From contig JANSXZ010000002.1 of NCBI GenBank assembly GCA_024742705.1, positions 232,171-296,170 on the forward strand: 64,000 nt of DNA, read 5' to 3'. Source of the stretch: Paracoccaceae bacterium. Its GTDB lineage: Bacteria > Pseudomonadota > Alphaproteobacteria > Rhodobacterales > Rhodobacteraceae. The position numbers and the translations under genes were made by a program. Under the pieces are notes generated by a model. That model did not search any database, had not been told where the DNA came from, and was given only the letters and a program-made list of their open reading frames with translations. Of this stretch, positions 1-8,763 are shown piece after piece (position 1 is the stretch's first letter; each line of letters starts with the position of its first letter).

Positions 1-481
1 AGCTGACGGCGGCGTGTTTGGTGGCGCTGTAGGCCGCATCGCCGACCTGGTTCAGAAGGCCCGCGGCCGATGCCATGTTCACAAGATACCCGTCGCCCCG
101 CGCGATCATGCCCGGCAGGCAGGCGCGCGCCGCATAGACATGCGCCATCACATGCACCTGCCAGTTGACCTGCCAGACCGCATCGGTTGCCGATGCAGCG
201 TGATCCGGTTCGCCGAATCCCAGCCCGGCGTTCGACACGAAGATATCGACCTGGCCGAACCGCGTTTCGGCCTCGGCCACGGCGGCGGCGATCTGATCTT
301 CGCGGGTGACATCACAGGCCACCGCATGACAGCCCAAGGTTTCCGCCAGATGCCGGGCGGCATCCACGTCGCGGTCGGCGATCAGAACCTGCGCACCCGC
401 GTCGACCAACTGCCGCACCAGCGCGGCACCGATACCGCTGGCGCCGCCGGTCACCACCACGCCCTTGCCCGAAACATCCAT
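1..481 (-). CDS. Short-chain dehydrogenase/reductase (3' end outside window)
   Basis: An NAD(P)-dependent SDR oxidoreductase; only the first 160 residues lie in the window. The Rossmann cofactor motif TGGASGIG is at residues 11-18, the structural NAG motif at 84-86, and the catalytic Ser/Tyr/Lys set at about S138, Y151 and K155 (YSATK). The protein starts at an ATG only 14 bases after the ilvA stop codon, so it is probably the second gene of an ilvA operon. Substrate cannot be told from this family; the Asp residues after the second beta strand (ADRD) favour NAD over NADP, which is an inference. The active site is intact as far as visible. Confidence 0.9.
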   Translation of the reverse strand, partial: MDVSGKGVVVTGGASGIGAALVRQLVDAGAQVLIADRDVDAARHLAETLGCHAVACDVTREDQIAAAVAEAETRFGQVDIFVSNAGLGFGEPDHAASATDAVWQVNWQVHVMAHVYAARACLPGMIARGDGYLVNMASAAGLLNQVGDAAYSATKHAAVS

Positions 482-495
482 CTTCTTGCCCCCCG

Positions 496-1722
496 TCAGA
501 TCACGAACTGTGCCAGTGTTTCATCGTTGGTGATGTCGGTATAGGTAAACCCGGCGTCATCCAGCCGGGCGAACAGGCGGGTGAAATCCTCGGGTTTCCC
601 GGTTTCGATACCGATCAGGACCGATCCGAAGTTGCGCGCGGATTTCTTCAGGTACTCGAACCGCGCGATATCGTCATTGGGTCCGAGAATACCCAGAAAC
701 TCGCGCAGCGCGCCGGGGCGCTGCGGCAAACGCAGGATGAAGTACTTCTTCACACCGGAATACTTCTGGGCGCGCTCCTTCACCTCGGGCAGCCGTTCGA
801 AATCGAAGTTGCCGCCTGACGTCACACAGACCACGGTCTGGCCGCGCACCGCCTGCGCCACATCGCCCAGCGCCTCGACCGCCAGCGCGCCCGCAGGTTC
901 CAGCACGATGCCCTCGACGTTGAGCATTTCGATGATCGTGGTGCAGATGCGATCTTCGGACAACACCAGCACGTCGCTCAGAGGCGTGTCCTTGAGCAGA
1001 TCGAACGTCAGGTCGCCGATCCGCCCCACCGCCGCGCCATCCACAAAGGTATCGACCTTGCCGAGGCTGACCGGATGCCCCGCCGCCAGCGCCGCCCGCA
1101 GGCAGGCGCCGCCACGCGGTTCGATGAACCACGGATGCGTCGCCTTGCCGAAATAGGTGGCCACCCCCGAAGACATGCCGCCGCCGCCCACCGGCAGCAG
1201 GATGTGATCGGGCGCGCGCCCCAGTTCCTGTTCGATCTCGACAGCGACCGACGCCTGCCCCTCGATCACATCCGCATCGTCGAACGGCGACAGGAAATGC
1301 CCGCCGTGGCTGCTGCAATAGCTACGCGCCTCGGCAAGGGTGGTATCGAAGTAGTCCCCGGTCAGAAAAATCTCGACCCGGTCGCCCCCGAACATCCGGG
1401 TTTTCTGGATCTTCTGCTGCGGCGTTGTCACCGGCATGAAGATCACGCCGCGCACCCCGAAATGCCGGCACATGAAGGCCACGCCCTGTGCGTGATTGCC
1501 GGCGCTGGCGCAAACGAACAACTCGCGCCCCGGCTGCTTGCGCATCGCATTGAACGCCCCGCGCAGCTTGTACGACCGCACCGGGCTGAGATCCTCGCGT
1601 TTCAGCCATATGTCGGCGCCGTAGCGGTCGGATAGATGCACGTTGCGCTGCAACGGCGTGGGCCCGAAAACATCGCGCATCGCCGCCGTGGCCGCCCGGG
1701 CCTTGTTCTGAAAATCGTCCAT
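496..1722 (-). CDS. ilvA: Threonine ammonia-lyase (biosynthetic threonine deaminase)
   Basis: Converts L-threonine to 2-oxobutanoate and ammonia, the first step of isoleucine synthesis, in the cytoplasm with PLP. The 408-residue protein has the PLP lysine at K52 in [11 protein letters not shown], the phosphate-binding loop [10 protein letters not shown] and a C-terminal ACT-like regulatory domain (from about residue 325, motif QRPGALREF). One ACT-like domain matches the shorter IlvA form rather than the 514-residue E. coli enzyme with two. I chose the ATG at 1722 because conserved sequence begins there; an ATG at 1740 would add six residues (MGQIRR). It is divergent from argG with 105 bases between, which must hold both promoters. 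Confidence 0.93.
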   Translation of the reverse strand: MDDFQNKARAATAAMRDVFGPTPLQRNVHLSDRYGADIWLKREDLSPVRSYKLRGAFNAMRKQPGRELFVCASAGNHAQGVAFMCRHFGVRGVIFMPVTTPQQKIQKTRMFGGDRVEIFLTGDYFDTTLAEARSYCSSHGGHFLSPFDDADVIEGQASVAVEIEQELGRAPDHILLPVGGGGMSSGVATYFGKATHPWFIEPRGGACLRAALAAGHPVSLGKVDTFVDGAAVGRIGDLTFDLLKDTPLSDVLVLSEDRICTTIIEMLNVEGIVLEPAGALAVEALGDVAQAVRGQTVVCVTSGGNFDFERLPEVKERAQKYSGVKKYFILRLPQRPGALREFLGILGPNDDIARFEYLKKSARNFGSVLIGIETGKPEDFTRLFARLDDAGFTYTDITNDETLAQFVI

Positions 1723-1827
1723 CCGCCTGATTTGCCCCATGCCGGGCCCGGTTACAAGCGCGCCGCCTTGCCCAGGCCGGCAAAACCGGGTATCGCGCAG
1801 CCCAGCAAATTCCGAAGGAAACGCCCC

Positions 1828-3048
1828 ATGTCCGCGCCCAAGAAAGTCGTGCTCGCCTATTCCGGCGGTCTTGATACCTCGATCATCCTGAAATGGTTGC
1901 AAACCGAATATGGCTGCGAGGTGGTGACATTCACCGCCGATCTGGGCCAGGGCGAAGAACTGGAACCGGCGCGCGCCAAGGCCGAGATGATGGGCGCCAG
2001 CGCGATCTACATCGAAGACCTGCGCGAGGAATTCGTCCGCGATTTCGTGTTTCCCATGTTCCGCGCCAACGCCGTTTACGAGGGCCTGTATCTTCTGGGC
2101 ACATCCATTGCGCGGCCGCTGATTTCCAAACGTCTGGTCGAGATCGCCGAAGCCGAAGGCGCCGATGCGGTCGCCCACGGAGCCACCGGCAAGGGCAACG
2201 ACCAGGTGCGGTTCGAACTGGCGGCCTATGCGCTGAACCCTTCGATCAAGGTCATCGCGCCCTGGCGCGAATGGGATCTGACCAGCCGCACCCGGCTGAT
2301 CGACTTTGCCGAGAAGAACCAGATCCCGATTGCCAAGGACAAGCGCGGCGAAGCGCCGTTTTCGGTGGATGCGAACCTGCTGCACACCTCGTCCGAGGGC
2401 AAGGTTCTGGAAGACCCGGCCGTTGACGCGCCCGACTACGTCTATCAGCGCACGGTCAACCCCGAAGATGCGCCCGACACGCCCGAATACGTCGAGGTCG
2501 GGTTCGAAAAGGGCGATGCGGTCAGCATCAATGGCGAAGCGATGTCGCCCGCCGCGATTCTGACCCGGCTGAACGAACTGGGCGGCAAGCACGGCTGCGG
2601 ACGTCTGGACCTGGTCGAAGGCCGCTTTGTCGGGATGAAGTCGCGCGGCATCTACGAAACGCCGGGCGGCACGCTGCTTCTCGAAGCGCACCGCGCCATC
2701 GAATCCATCACGCTGGATCGCGGGGCGATGCATCTCAAGGACGAACTGATGCCGCGCTATGCCGAACTGATCTACAACGGTTTCTGGTTCTCGCCGGAAC
2801 GTGAAATGTTGCAGGCCGCCATCGACGCCAGCCAGACCCATGTAACCGGCACCGTTCGTCTGAAACTTTACAAGGGACATGTGCGCACCGTTGGGCGGTG
2901 GTCGGATCATTCGCTGTATTCCGAAGCGCATGTCACCTTCGAAGACGACGCGGGCGCCTATGATCAGAAAGACGCAGCCGGTTTCATCCAGTTGAACGCG
3001 CTGCGCCTGAAACTGATCGCGGCACGCGACAGGCGGCTGCGCGGCTGA
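1828..3048 (+). CDS. argG: Argininosuccinate synthase
   Basis: Joins citrulline and aspartate using ATP to give argininosuccinate, the penultimate step of arginine synthesis. The 406-residue protein has the PP-loop ATP-binding motif YSGGLDTS at residues 11-18 and the conserved block [13 protein letters not shown] in the middle. The ATG at 1828 is preceded by a purine-rich GAAGGAA at good spacing, and the protein aligns from its first residues with the family, so longer upstream reading is not coding. It stands alone and ends tail to tail with the sulfotransferase-like gene, four bases apart. Confidence 0.96.
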   Translation: MSAPKKVVLAYSGGLDTSIILKWLQTEYGCEVVTFTADLGQGEELEPARAKAEMMGASAIYIEDLREEFVRDFVFPMFRANAVYEGLYLLGTSIARPLISKRLVEIAEAEGADAVAHGATGKGNDQVRFELAAYALNPSIKVIAPWREWDLTSRTRLIDFAEKNQIPIAKDKRGEAPFSVDANLLHTSSEGKVLEDPAVDAPDYVYQRTVNPEDAPDTPEYVEVGFEKGDAVSINGEAMSPAAILTRLNELGGKHGCGRLDLVEGRFVGMKSRGIYETPGGTLLLEAHRAIESITLDRGAMHLKDELMPRYAELIYNGFWFSPEREMLQAAIDASQTHVTGTVRLKLYKGHVRTVGRWSDHSLYSEAHVTFEDDAGAYDQKDAAGFIQLNALRLKLIAARDRRLRG

Positions 3049-3058
3049 TCGGTCAGCC
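3043..3058. terminator. Possible bidirectional hairpin between argG and sulfotransferase-like gene
   Basis: GGCTGA-TCGG-TCAGCC forms a 6-bp stem with a 4-base loop that contains both convergent stop codons. There is no T tract on either side, so if it ends transcription it probably acts with Rho or only as an RNA 3' end stabiliser. Confidence 0.3.
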
Positions 3059-3775
3059 CAGCGTCAGGGCGGCGCCGCGCATGTGATCGTAGATCGGCAT
3101 CGCCCGGTCCAGAAGATCGCGGCTGGCTTCGGGCACCTCGGGCAGCGGGCCTTCGGGCCCTGCGAAACCTGTGGAACGGTGCACCGCGCCGTACCAATGG
3201 GCCGCCCACACACCATCTGCGGGATGGCCCCCGGCGGGCCACCGCAACATCGCCGGATCAAAATCCAGGTCGATGGCCGCGCACAGCTTTCGCAACATGG
3301 CGGCGGGATCGGCGCGGATGTCCGTGCTGTCGATGACAACAGGCGCCTGCCCCAGCGCATGTGCCAGATCGAACAGCTCGGCCTGTTGCCGGAATCCCAG
3401 ATCGTCCAGCGTCGGCGCCTCGCGTTTGGCGGCATAGCTGGCGATCACCCGCGCCGGGTGGCGGATCAGAAACACATTGGTGACATCACGCATCCACATG
3501 CGCGGCATCACCCGGCCCATGTGATGGGTCATCAGTTTCATGTACAGATGCGGCACACCGTCTGGTATCGCCGAAACCAGGTCGTGCGCCACCATCGTGG
3601 GATCCTGCGCCTGCGACGCCAGGATCGCCTCGCGCATCGGATGATCCAGCCCGGTATCGGCCAGGTAGCTGGCATAGAACGGCTCGTCCACCACGGCACA
3701 ATCCGCGCGCGCGCCAAAGCTGTACATCAACGCCGTCGACAGGTTGCGCGGCCCCGACCACATGGCGATCCGCAT
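3053..3775 (-). CDS. Sulfotransferase-like protein paired with class IV aminotransferase
   Basis: A 240-residue cytoplasmic protein. Its N-terminus (SGPRNLSTALM) is the 5'-phosphosulfate-binding P-loop type of sequence seen in sulfotransferase-fold proteins, and FLIRHPARVIASY in the middle resembles the 3'-phosphate-binding motif. Together these support a PAPS-dependent sulfotransferase fold, though the substrate is unknown. Its ATG overlaps the stop of the preceding aminotransferase gene (TGATG), so the two are translationally coupled and likely act on related molecules. The family is often annotated only by this neighbourhood; activity as a true sulfotransferase is not shown by sequence. 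Confidence 0.75.
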   Translation of the reverse strand: MRIAMWSGPRNLSTALMYSFGARADCAVVDEPFYASYLADTGLDHPMREAILASQAQDPTMVAHDLVSAIPDGVPHLYMKLMTHHMGRVMPRMWMRDVTNVFLIRHPARVIASYAAKREAPTLDDLGFRQQAELFDLAHALGQAPVVIDSTDIRADPAAMLRKLCAAIDLDFDPAMLRWPAGGHPADGVWAAHWYGAVHRSTGFAGPEGPLPEVPEASRDLLDRAMPIYDHMRGAALTLG

Positions 3776-4683
3776 CAGGCGCACTCCCGCGCGATCAGAT
3801 CCTTGTACAACGCACGGATCCTTTCTGTCATCGGGCCGATCTGCCCGGTGCCGATCACCCTGCCATCGATTTCGCCCACCGGCGTCTGAGCGCCGAACGT
3901 ACCTGTCAGGAACGCCTCGTCGGCGCCATAGGTGTCCACCAGGCTGAAGTTGCGCTCGAACACCGGGATGCCATCGGCGCGGCACAGGTCGATCACCTTC
4001 TGCCGGGTGATTCCGTTCATGCAGTAATCGCCCGTACTGGTCCACACCGCGCCCCGGCGCACAATGAAGAAGTTGCAAGCGTTGGTGGTGTTCACAAAGC
4101 CATGCACATCCAACATCAAGGCTTCGTCCGCACCCGCCTTTTCGGCAGCGATACAGGCCAGGATGCAGTTCAGCTTGGAATGCGAATTCAGCTTGGGATC
4201 CTGCGTCATCGGCAGCCCGCGCATATGCGGTACGGTGGCGAGGCGGATGGGACGCGGGATGTTGGGGGTGGAATGTTCCATGATGATCACCATCGTCGGA
4301 CCCGACCGCGACAGCGACGGATGCTGGAACGGCCGATGCTTCACACCGCGCGTCACCATCAGGCGGGCATGTGCATCTGTTGTCATTCCGTTGGCGGCCT
4401 GCGTGTCGCACAGCGCGGCGACGATGGCCGCCCGGTCCCGCCCCGGATCCAGATCAATGGCGCGGGCGGCTTCGAACAGTCGGTCCAGATGATCGTCGAG
4501 AAAGGCCCAAACCCCATCATAGAGCCGCATACCCTCCCAGATTCCGTCTCCCAGCATGAAACCGCTGTCATACACGCTGACAGTCGCCTGAGCGCGTGGC
4601 ACCAGCCGGCCATCGACCCAGATCAGAAGGTTTTCGTTGCGCGCATCTTCCTGCGCCTGGTGGGTGGTCTGGGCTTCGGTCAT
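3775..4683 (-). CDS. Class IV PLP aminotransferase (branched-chain/D-amino-acid type)
   Basis: A 302-residue fold-type IV PLP aminotransferase of the IlvE/Dat/PabC superfamily. The protein shows the typical start (IWVDGRLVPRAQATVSVYDSGFMLGDGIWEG), here seen as the motifs VDG, SVYDSGF and GDGIWEG, and the C-terminal cofactor segment with FVNTTNACNFF and LTGTFGAQTPV. The likely PLP lysine is in the LNSHSKLNCILA segment. The usual ExxxxN motif is replaced by NTTNACN, so true branched-chain substrate use is uncertain and a D-amino-acid or 4-amino-4-deoxychorismate-like role is possible. First gene of a two-gene operon with the sulfotransferase-like gene; divergent from msrA across 149 bases. Confidence 0.85.
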   Translation of the reverse strand: MTEAQTTHQAQEDARNENLLIWVDGRLVPRAQATVSVYDSGFMLGDGIWEGMRLYDGVWAFLDDHLDRLFEAARAIDLDPGRDRAAIVAALCDTQAANGMTTDAHARLMVTRGVKHRPFQHPSLSRSGPTMVIIMEHSTPNIPRPIRLATVPHMRGLPMTQDPKLNSHSKLNCILACIAAEKAGADEALMLDVHGFVNTTNACNFFIVRRGAVWTSTGDYCMNGITRQKVIDLCRADGIPVFERNFSLVDTYGADEAFLTGTFGAQTPVGEIDGRVIGTGQIGPMTERIRALYKDLIARECA

Positions 4684-4832
4684 CGGATCCTCGCGTTTGT
4701 CCAGACGCTAGGCCGGCGGTCGGCACGTGCCAAGTGGTAAACTGTGGTCACCAACCCGTGACAATGAACGACATGGGATTGCGCGGCCCGGCCCGGCGGG
4801 CACACTATTGTGGCGCAACAGGAGGGTGTTCC

Positions 4833-5495
4833 ATGTTCTTCAAGGAAATGCTGAAATCCGCCGCACTGGCGCTGTTTATCGTGGTCGGGATGCTTGTGCA
4901 GGGCCACAAGGCACATGCGGCCAGCGAGGAAACGCTGATCGTGGCCGGCGGTTGCTTCTGGTGCGTCGAGGCGGATTTCGAAAGCCTTCCGGGCGTGACC
5001 GAAGCAGTATCGGGGTTCATCGGCGGAACGGTTGAAAACCCCACCTACAAACAGGTGGTGAAGGGCGGGACCGGCCATTTCGAGGCGGTCGAGATCACAT
5101 TCGATCCGGCCCGCGTTTCCCGCGCGACACTTCTGAACGCGTTTTTCCGGTCGATCGACCCCACCGATGACGGCGGCCAGTTCTGCGACCGGGGCGCGCC
5201 ATACCGCACTGCCGTCTTTGTCAGCGGAAAGGGCGAAATGGCTTTGGCCGCGCGCGCCAAGTCCGACGCGCAGGGCGCATTGGGCCAGACCGTCGTAACC
5301 CCGATCCTGCCGCGCACCGCGTTCTATCCCGCCGAGGCCTATCATCAGGACTATTACAAAGGCACAAAACTGGTGCTGACACGCTTCGGCCCCAAGTCGC
5401 AGGCGAATGCCTACAAGGCCTACCGCGATGCCTGCGGCCGCGATCAGCGGGTGCGCCAGCTTTGGGGCGATGCGGCGCCCTTTGCGGGCAGCTGA
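4833..5495 (+). CDS. msrA: Peptide methionine (S)-S-oxide reductase with signal peptide
   Basis: Reduces methionine-S-sulfoxide in proteins back to methionine. The catalytic cysteine is C41 in GGCFWCVE, and a C-terminal cysteine in AYRDACG can act as the resolving residue. The first 30 residues form a Sec-type signal peptide: KEMLK, a hydrophobic run ALALFIVVGMLV, and a cleavage site after AHA. The enzyme therefore probably works in the periplasm, unlike the cytoplasmic E. coli MsrA. The ATG at 4833 follows a strong GGAGGG ribosome-binding site. It is monocistronic; its TGA abuts the stop of the next gene on the other strand, together reading TGATCA. Confidence 0.93.
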   Translation: MFFKEMLKSAALALFIVVGMLVQGHKAHAASEETLIVAGGCFWCVEADFESLPGVTEAVSGFIGGTVENPTYKQVVKGGTGHFEAVEITFDPARVSRATLLNAFFRSIDPTDDGGQFCDRGAPYRTAVFVSGKGEMALAARAKSDAQGALGQTVVTPILPRTAFYPAEAYHQDYYKGTKLVLTRFGPKSQANAYKAYRDACGRDQRVRQLWGDAAPFAGS

Positions 5496-6371
5496 TCAGC
5501 CCAGGCGCATGTCCTGAACCTCGCGCAGGTCGGGGATCACGTCGGCGGTGCCACGCCTTGTCACCATCAAGGCCGCCGCCTGGCTGGCCAGGGCAATGGC
5601 CTGGGCCATCGGCATGCCCCTGTCCAGTCCGGCCAGAACGTAACCGGTGAACGTGTCGCCCGCCCCGGTGGTATCAACCGGCGTGACAGGAACCGCCGGA
5701 CAACGGTGTTCGTGGCCCGTTGCGGTTTCGATCCACAGGCTGCCCTGGGCACCCAGCGTCACGATCACATGCGCCACCGGCAAAGCGCCTGGCGCCATGC
5801 CGGTCGCTGTTTCCAGCTGCGATGCCTCGACCGCGTTCAACACCAGAAGATCAAGGTAGGGCAACACCGCGCGCACCGCCCCGGCATCGAAGGGCGCCGC
5901 CGCATAGCAAACGCGCAGCCCCATCCGCGCGCCGGTTTCAGCCGCCAGTACCTGGCCGTTGGTTTCGTTTTGCAGCACCAGGATGTCGCCGGCATGGGCC
6001 TGGGTCAGCGCCAGGCCGATCCGGTCGTCCGAGATCGCGTGGTTCGCACCGGCAAACAGCACGATCAGGTTTTCGCCCCCGGCATCGACAGCTATGATCG
6101 CGTGGCCGGTCGGATCCGCGACTTCGGCGATATGTCGGGTGTCGACACCGTATTCCAGCAACCGCTCTGCGGCCCAGCGCCCGTCCGCGCCAACCGCGCC
6201 GATGTGGTGCACATGCGCCGCCGCGCGGGCCGCCGCCACCGACATATTGGCCCCCTTGCCGCCGAGACATCTCAGAACCTGCGTCGCCGCGATGGTTTCA
6301 CCCCGCCCCGGCAGATGCGGCACGTCATAGATCAGATCCGCGTTGATCGACCCGAGGTTCCAGATCGCCAT
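5496..6371 (-). CDS. PfkB-family sugar kinase, ribokinase-like
   Basis: A 291-residue ATP-dependent carbohydrate kinase of the PfkB family. The N-terminal substrate-binding signature GGKGAN is at residues 37-42 and the C-terminal signature DTTGAGDTF at 233-241, with the catalytic base Asp239. Both signatures fit ribokinase best, but the wider family includes kinases for fructose, nucleosides and 2-keto-3-deoxygluconate, so I give no gene symbol. The gene starts five bases after the end of maeB and is likely co-transcribed with it. No sugar transporter is nearby to reveal the substrate. Confidence 0.85.
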   Translation of the reverse strand: MAIWNLGSINADLIYDVPHLPGRGETIAATQVLRCLGGKGANMSVAAARAAAHVHHIGAVGADGRWAAERLLEYGVDTRHIAEVADPTGHAIIAVDAGGENLIVLFAGANHAISDDRIGLALTQAHAGDILVLQNETNGQVLAAETGARMGLRVCYAAAPFDAGAVRAVLPYLDLLVLNAVEASQLETATGMAPGALPVAHVIVTLGAQGSLWIETATGHEHRCPAVPVTPVDTTGAGDTFTGYVLAGLDRGMPMAQAIALASQAAALMVTRRGTADVIPDLREVQDMRLG

Positions 6372-6376
6372 GCCGA

Positions 6377-8632
6377 TCAGCCGATTTCGCAGGCGGCCAG
6401 AACCGCCATGTTCAGAATGTCGCTGGCCGTCGCCCCCGTCGAACAGACCTGGATCGGCCGGTCGACACCGCTGAGAATCGGGCCGATCACGGTGGCACCG
6501 CCCATTTCCTGCATCAGCTTCACCGAAATGCTGGCGGAATGGCGCGCCGGCACCACCAGGATGTTGGCCGGTCCGGTCAGCCTCTGGAACGGATACTGCG
6601 CCTGTGCGCGGGTGTTCAGCGCGACATCCACGGTCATTTCGCCCTCGTACTCGAAGCTGACGCCGCGCCGCTCCAGCACCTTGGGCGCCTGTTGCATCTT
6701 TTCCGCGCGTTCCGATACGGGGCTGCCGAATGTGGAAAAACTGACAAAGGCGACCCGCGGCTCAAGGCCCATGTCGCGCGCAACCGTGGCCGCGCGTTCC
6801 GCGATGTTGGCCAGATCTTCCGCATCGGGCCATTCGTGCACCAGCGTGTCGGCGATCAGAACGATCCGGCCTTTCAGGATCAGCGCGGTGATGCCCGCCG
6901 CGCCATTGCGGGCGTCAGCATCGAAGACGTGGTTGATCGCCTGCAACACATGCGCCGACTTGCGGGTTGCGCCGGTGATCAGCCCGTCGCCGTGGCCATG
7001 CGCCAGCATCAGCGCGGAAAACACATGCCGGTCGCGCGCGGCCAGGCGGTGTACGTCCTGCTGATCGAACCCGCGCCGTTGCAAGCGGTCGTAGAGGAAC
7101 TGCTTGTACTGATCCAGATGCGGTGTGTTGGCCGCGTTCACCACCTCGATCTCACGCACCGCATCGCCCAGTCCCGCTGTTTCAAGCCGCTTGCGAACGT
7201 CGTCGTCGCGGCCCACCACCAGCGCCTTGCCCATGCCCGACCGCTGATACATCACCGCCGCGCGCAGAACGCGCGCATCGTCGCCTTCGGCGAAGATCAT
7301 GCGGCCCTGCGCCGCGCGCGCGCGGGCGTTCAGCCCACGCAGGATGCTGGCGGTGGGATCCATGCGCGATTTCAGGTTTGCCTCATAGGCTTCCATGTCG
7401 ATGATCGGCCGCCGCGCCGCGCCGGTGTCGATTCCGGCCTTGGCCACCGCCGGCGGAATCCGCCAGATCAGGCGCGGATCGAACGGCGTCGGGATGATGT
7501 AATCGCGCCCGAAGGTCAGGTTGCGCCCGTAGGCCAGCGCGACCTCGTCGGGCACGTCCTCACGCGCCAGAGCGGCCAGCGCTTCGGCACAGGCGATTTT
7601 CATTTCATCGTTGATGGCACGGGCGTGGATATCCAGTGCCCCGCGAAACAAATAGGGGAATCCAAGGACATTGTTGACCTGATTGGGATAATCGCTGCGC
7701 CCGGTGGCCACGATTGCATCCACACGCACCGCATGCGCCTCTTCGGGGGTGATTTCGGGATCGGGATTGGCCATCGCGAAGATCACCGGGTTATCGGCCA
7801 TGCTGGCCACCATTTCCGGCGTCACCGCCCCCTTGACCGACACGCCAAGGAACACGTCGGCGCCCACCATGGCCTCGGCGAGGTCACGCAGATCGGTCTT
7901 GACCGCATGGGCCGACTTCCATTGGTTCATCCCCTCGGTGCGGCCCTGATAGATCACGCCCTTGGTATCGCACATGATGCAGTTTTCATGCCGCGCCCCC
8001 ATGGATTTGAGGAGCTCAAGGCAGGCGATGCCGGCGGCCCCGGCCCCGTTCAGAACGATCCGCACGTCTTCGATCTTCTTGCGCGACAGGTGCAGCGCAT
8101 TGATCAACCCCGCCGCACAGATCACCGCCGTGCCATGCTGATCGTCGTGAAAGACCGGAATGTCCATTTCCTCTTTCAGGCGCTGTTCGATGATGAAACA
8201 TTCGGGCGCCTTGATGTCTTCGAGGTTGATGCCGCCAAATGTCGGCCCCATCAGCTTGACAGCGTTGCAAAAGGCGTCGGGGTCCTCGGTGTCCAGCTCG
8301 ATGTCGATGGAATTGACATCCGCGAACCGCTTGAACAGAACCGCCTTGCCTTCCATCACCGGCTTTGATCCCAGCGCGCCCAGGTTGCCCAGCCCCAGAA
8401 CCGCGGTGCCGTTCGAAATCACCGCCACAAGGTTGCCCTTGTTGGTATAGTCGTAAGCGGTTTCGGGGTTCTCCGAAATCGCCATGCAGGGCACCGCGAC
8501 ACCAGGCGAATAAGCCAGAGACAGATCCCGCTGCGTGGTCATCGGCACGGTTGCCGTGATCTCGAACTTGCCCGGTGTGGGCTCGAGGTGGAACGCCAGC
8601 GCCTCCTCGTCGGTGATCTTCGTGTTGGCCAT
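6377..8632 (-). CDS. maeB: NADP-dependent malic enzyme with C-terminal phosphotransacetylase-like domain
   Basis: Oxidatively decarboxylates malate to pyruvate and supplies NADPH. The 751-residue protein has the malic N-terminal domain (about 1-160, with SLAYSPGVAVPC and the metal site FHDDQHGTAV), the NAD(P)-binding domain (about 160-430, GAGAAGIACLELL), and a C-terminal domain (about 435-751) homologous to phosphate acetyltransferase, the usual MaeB layout in proteobacteria. The C-terminal domain is thought to be regulatory in this family, sensing acetyl-CoA. It is divergent from mutS with a 131-base gap and leads a likely operon with the PfkB kinase. Confidence 0.96.
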   Translation of the reverse strand: MANTKITDEEALAFHLEPTPGKFEITATVPMTTQRDLSLAYSPGVAVPCMAISENPETAYDYTNKGNLVAVISNGTAVLGLGNLGALGSKPVMEGKAVLFKRFADVNSIDIELDTEDPDAFCNAVKLMGPTFGGINLEDIKAPECFIIEQRLKEEMDIPVFHDDQHGTAVICAAGLINALHLSRKKIEDVRIVLNGAGAAGIACLELLKSMGARHENCIMCDTKGVIYQGRTEGMNQWKSAHAVKTDLRDLAEAMVGADVFLGVSVKGAVTPEMVASMADNPVIFAMANPDPEITPEEAHAVRVDAIVATGRSDYPNQVNNVLGFPYLFRGALDIHARAINDEMKIACAEALAALAREDVPDEVALAYGRNLTFGRDYIIPTPFDPRLIWRIPPAVAKAGIDTGAARRPIIDMEAYEANLKSRMDPTASILRGLNARARAAQGRMIFAEGDDARVLRAAVMYQRSGMGKALVVGRDDDVRKRLETAGLGDAVREIEVVNAANTPHLDQYKQFLYDRLQRRGFDQQDVHRLAARDRHVFSALMLAHGHGDGLITGATRKSAHVLQAINHVFDADARNGAAGITALILKGRIVLIADTLVHEWPDAEDLANIAERAATVARDMGLEPRVAFVSFSTFGSPVSERAEKMQQAPKVLERRGVSFEYEGEMTVDVALNTRAQAQYPFQRLTGPANILVVPARHSASISVKLMQEMGGATVIGPILSGVDRPIQVCSTGATASDILNMAVLAACEIG

Positions 8633-8763
8633 GGCCTGTCTCTCCCTGTCGGCGGTCGGAGCGTCTTAGCGCAGCCTCGGGCGCGTCTCAATGACAGGTT
8701 TAGCCTTTCATGCCCCGGCGGCGGTTTGTACTATCGCAGCGGCACGATACCGGGGGGTGAACC

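Noticed and set aside
496..2931. A very long minus-strand reading frame joining ilvA with sequence across argG
   Set aside because: Only the part up to 1722 matches threonine ammonia-lyase. The rest is the antisense of argG, where high GC content keeps the frame open.
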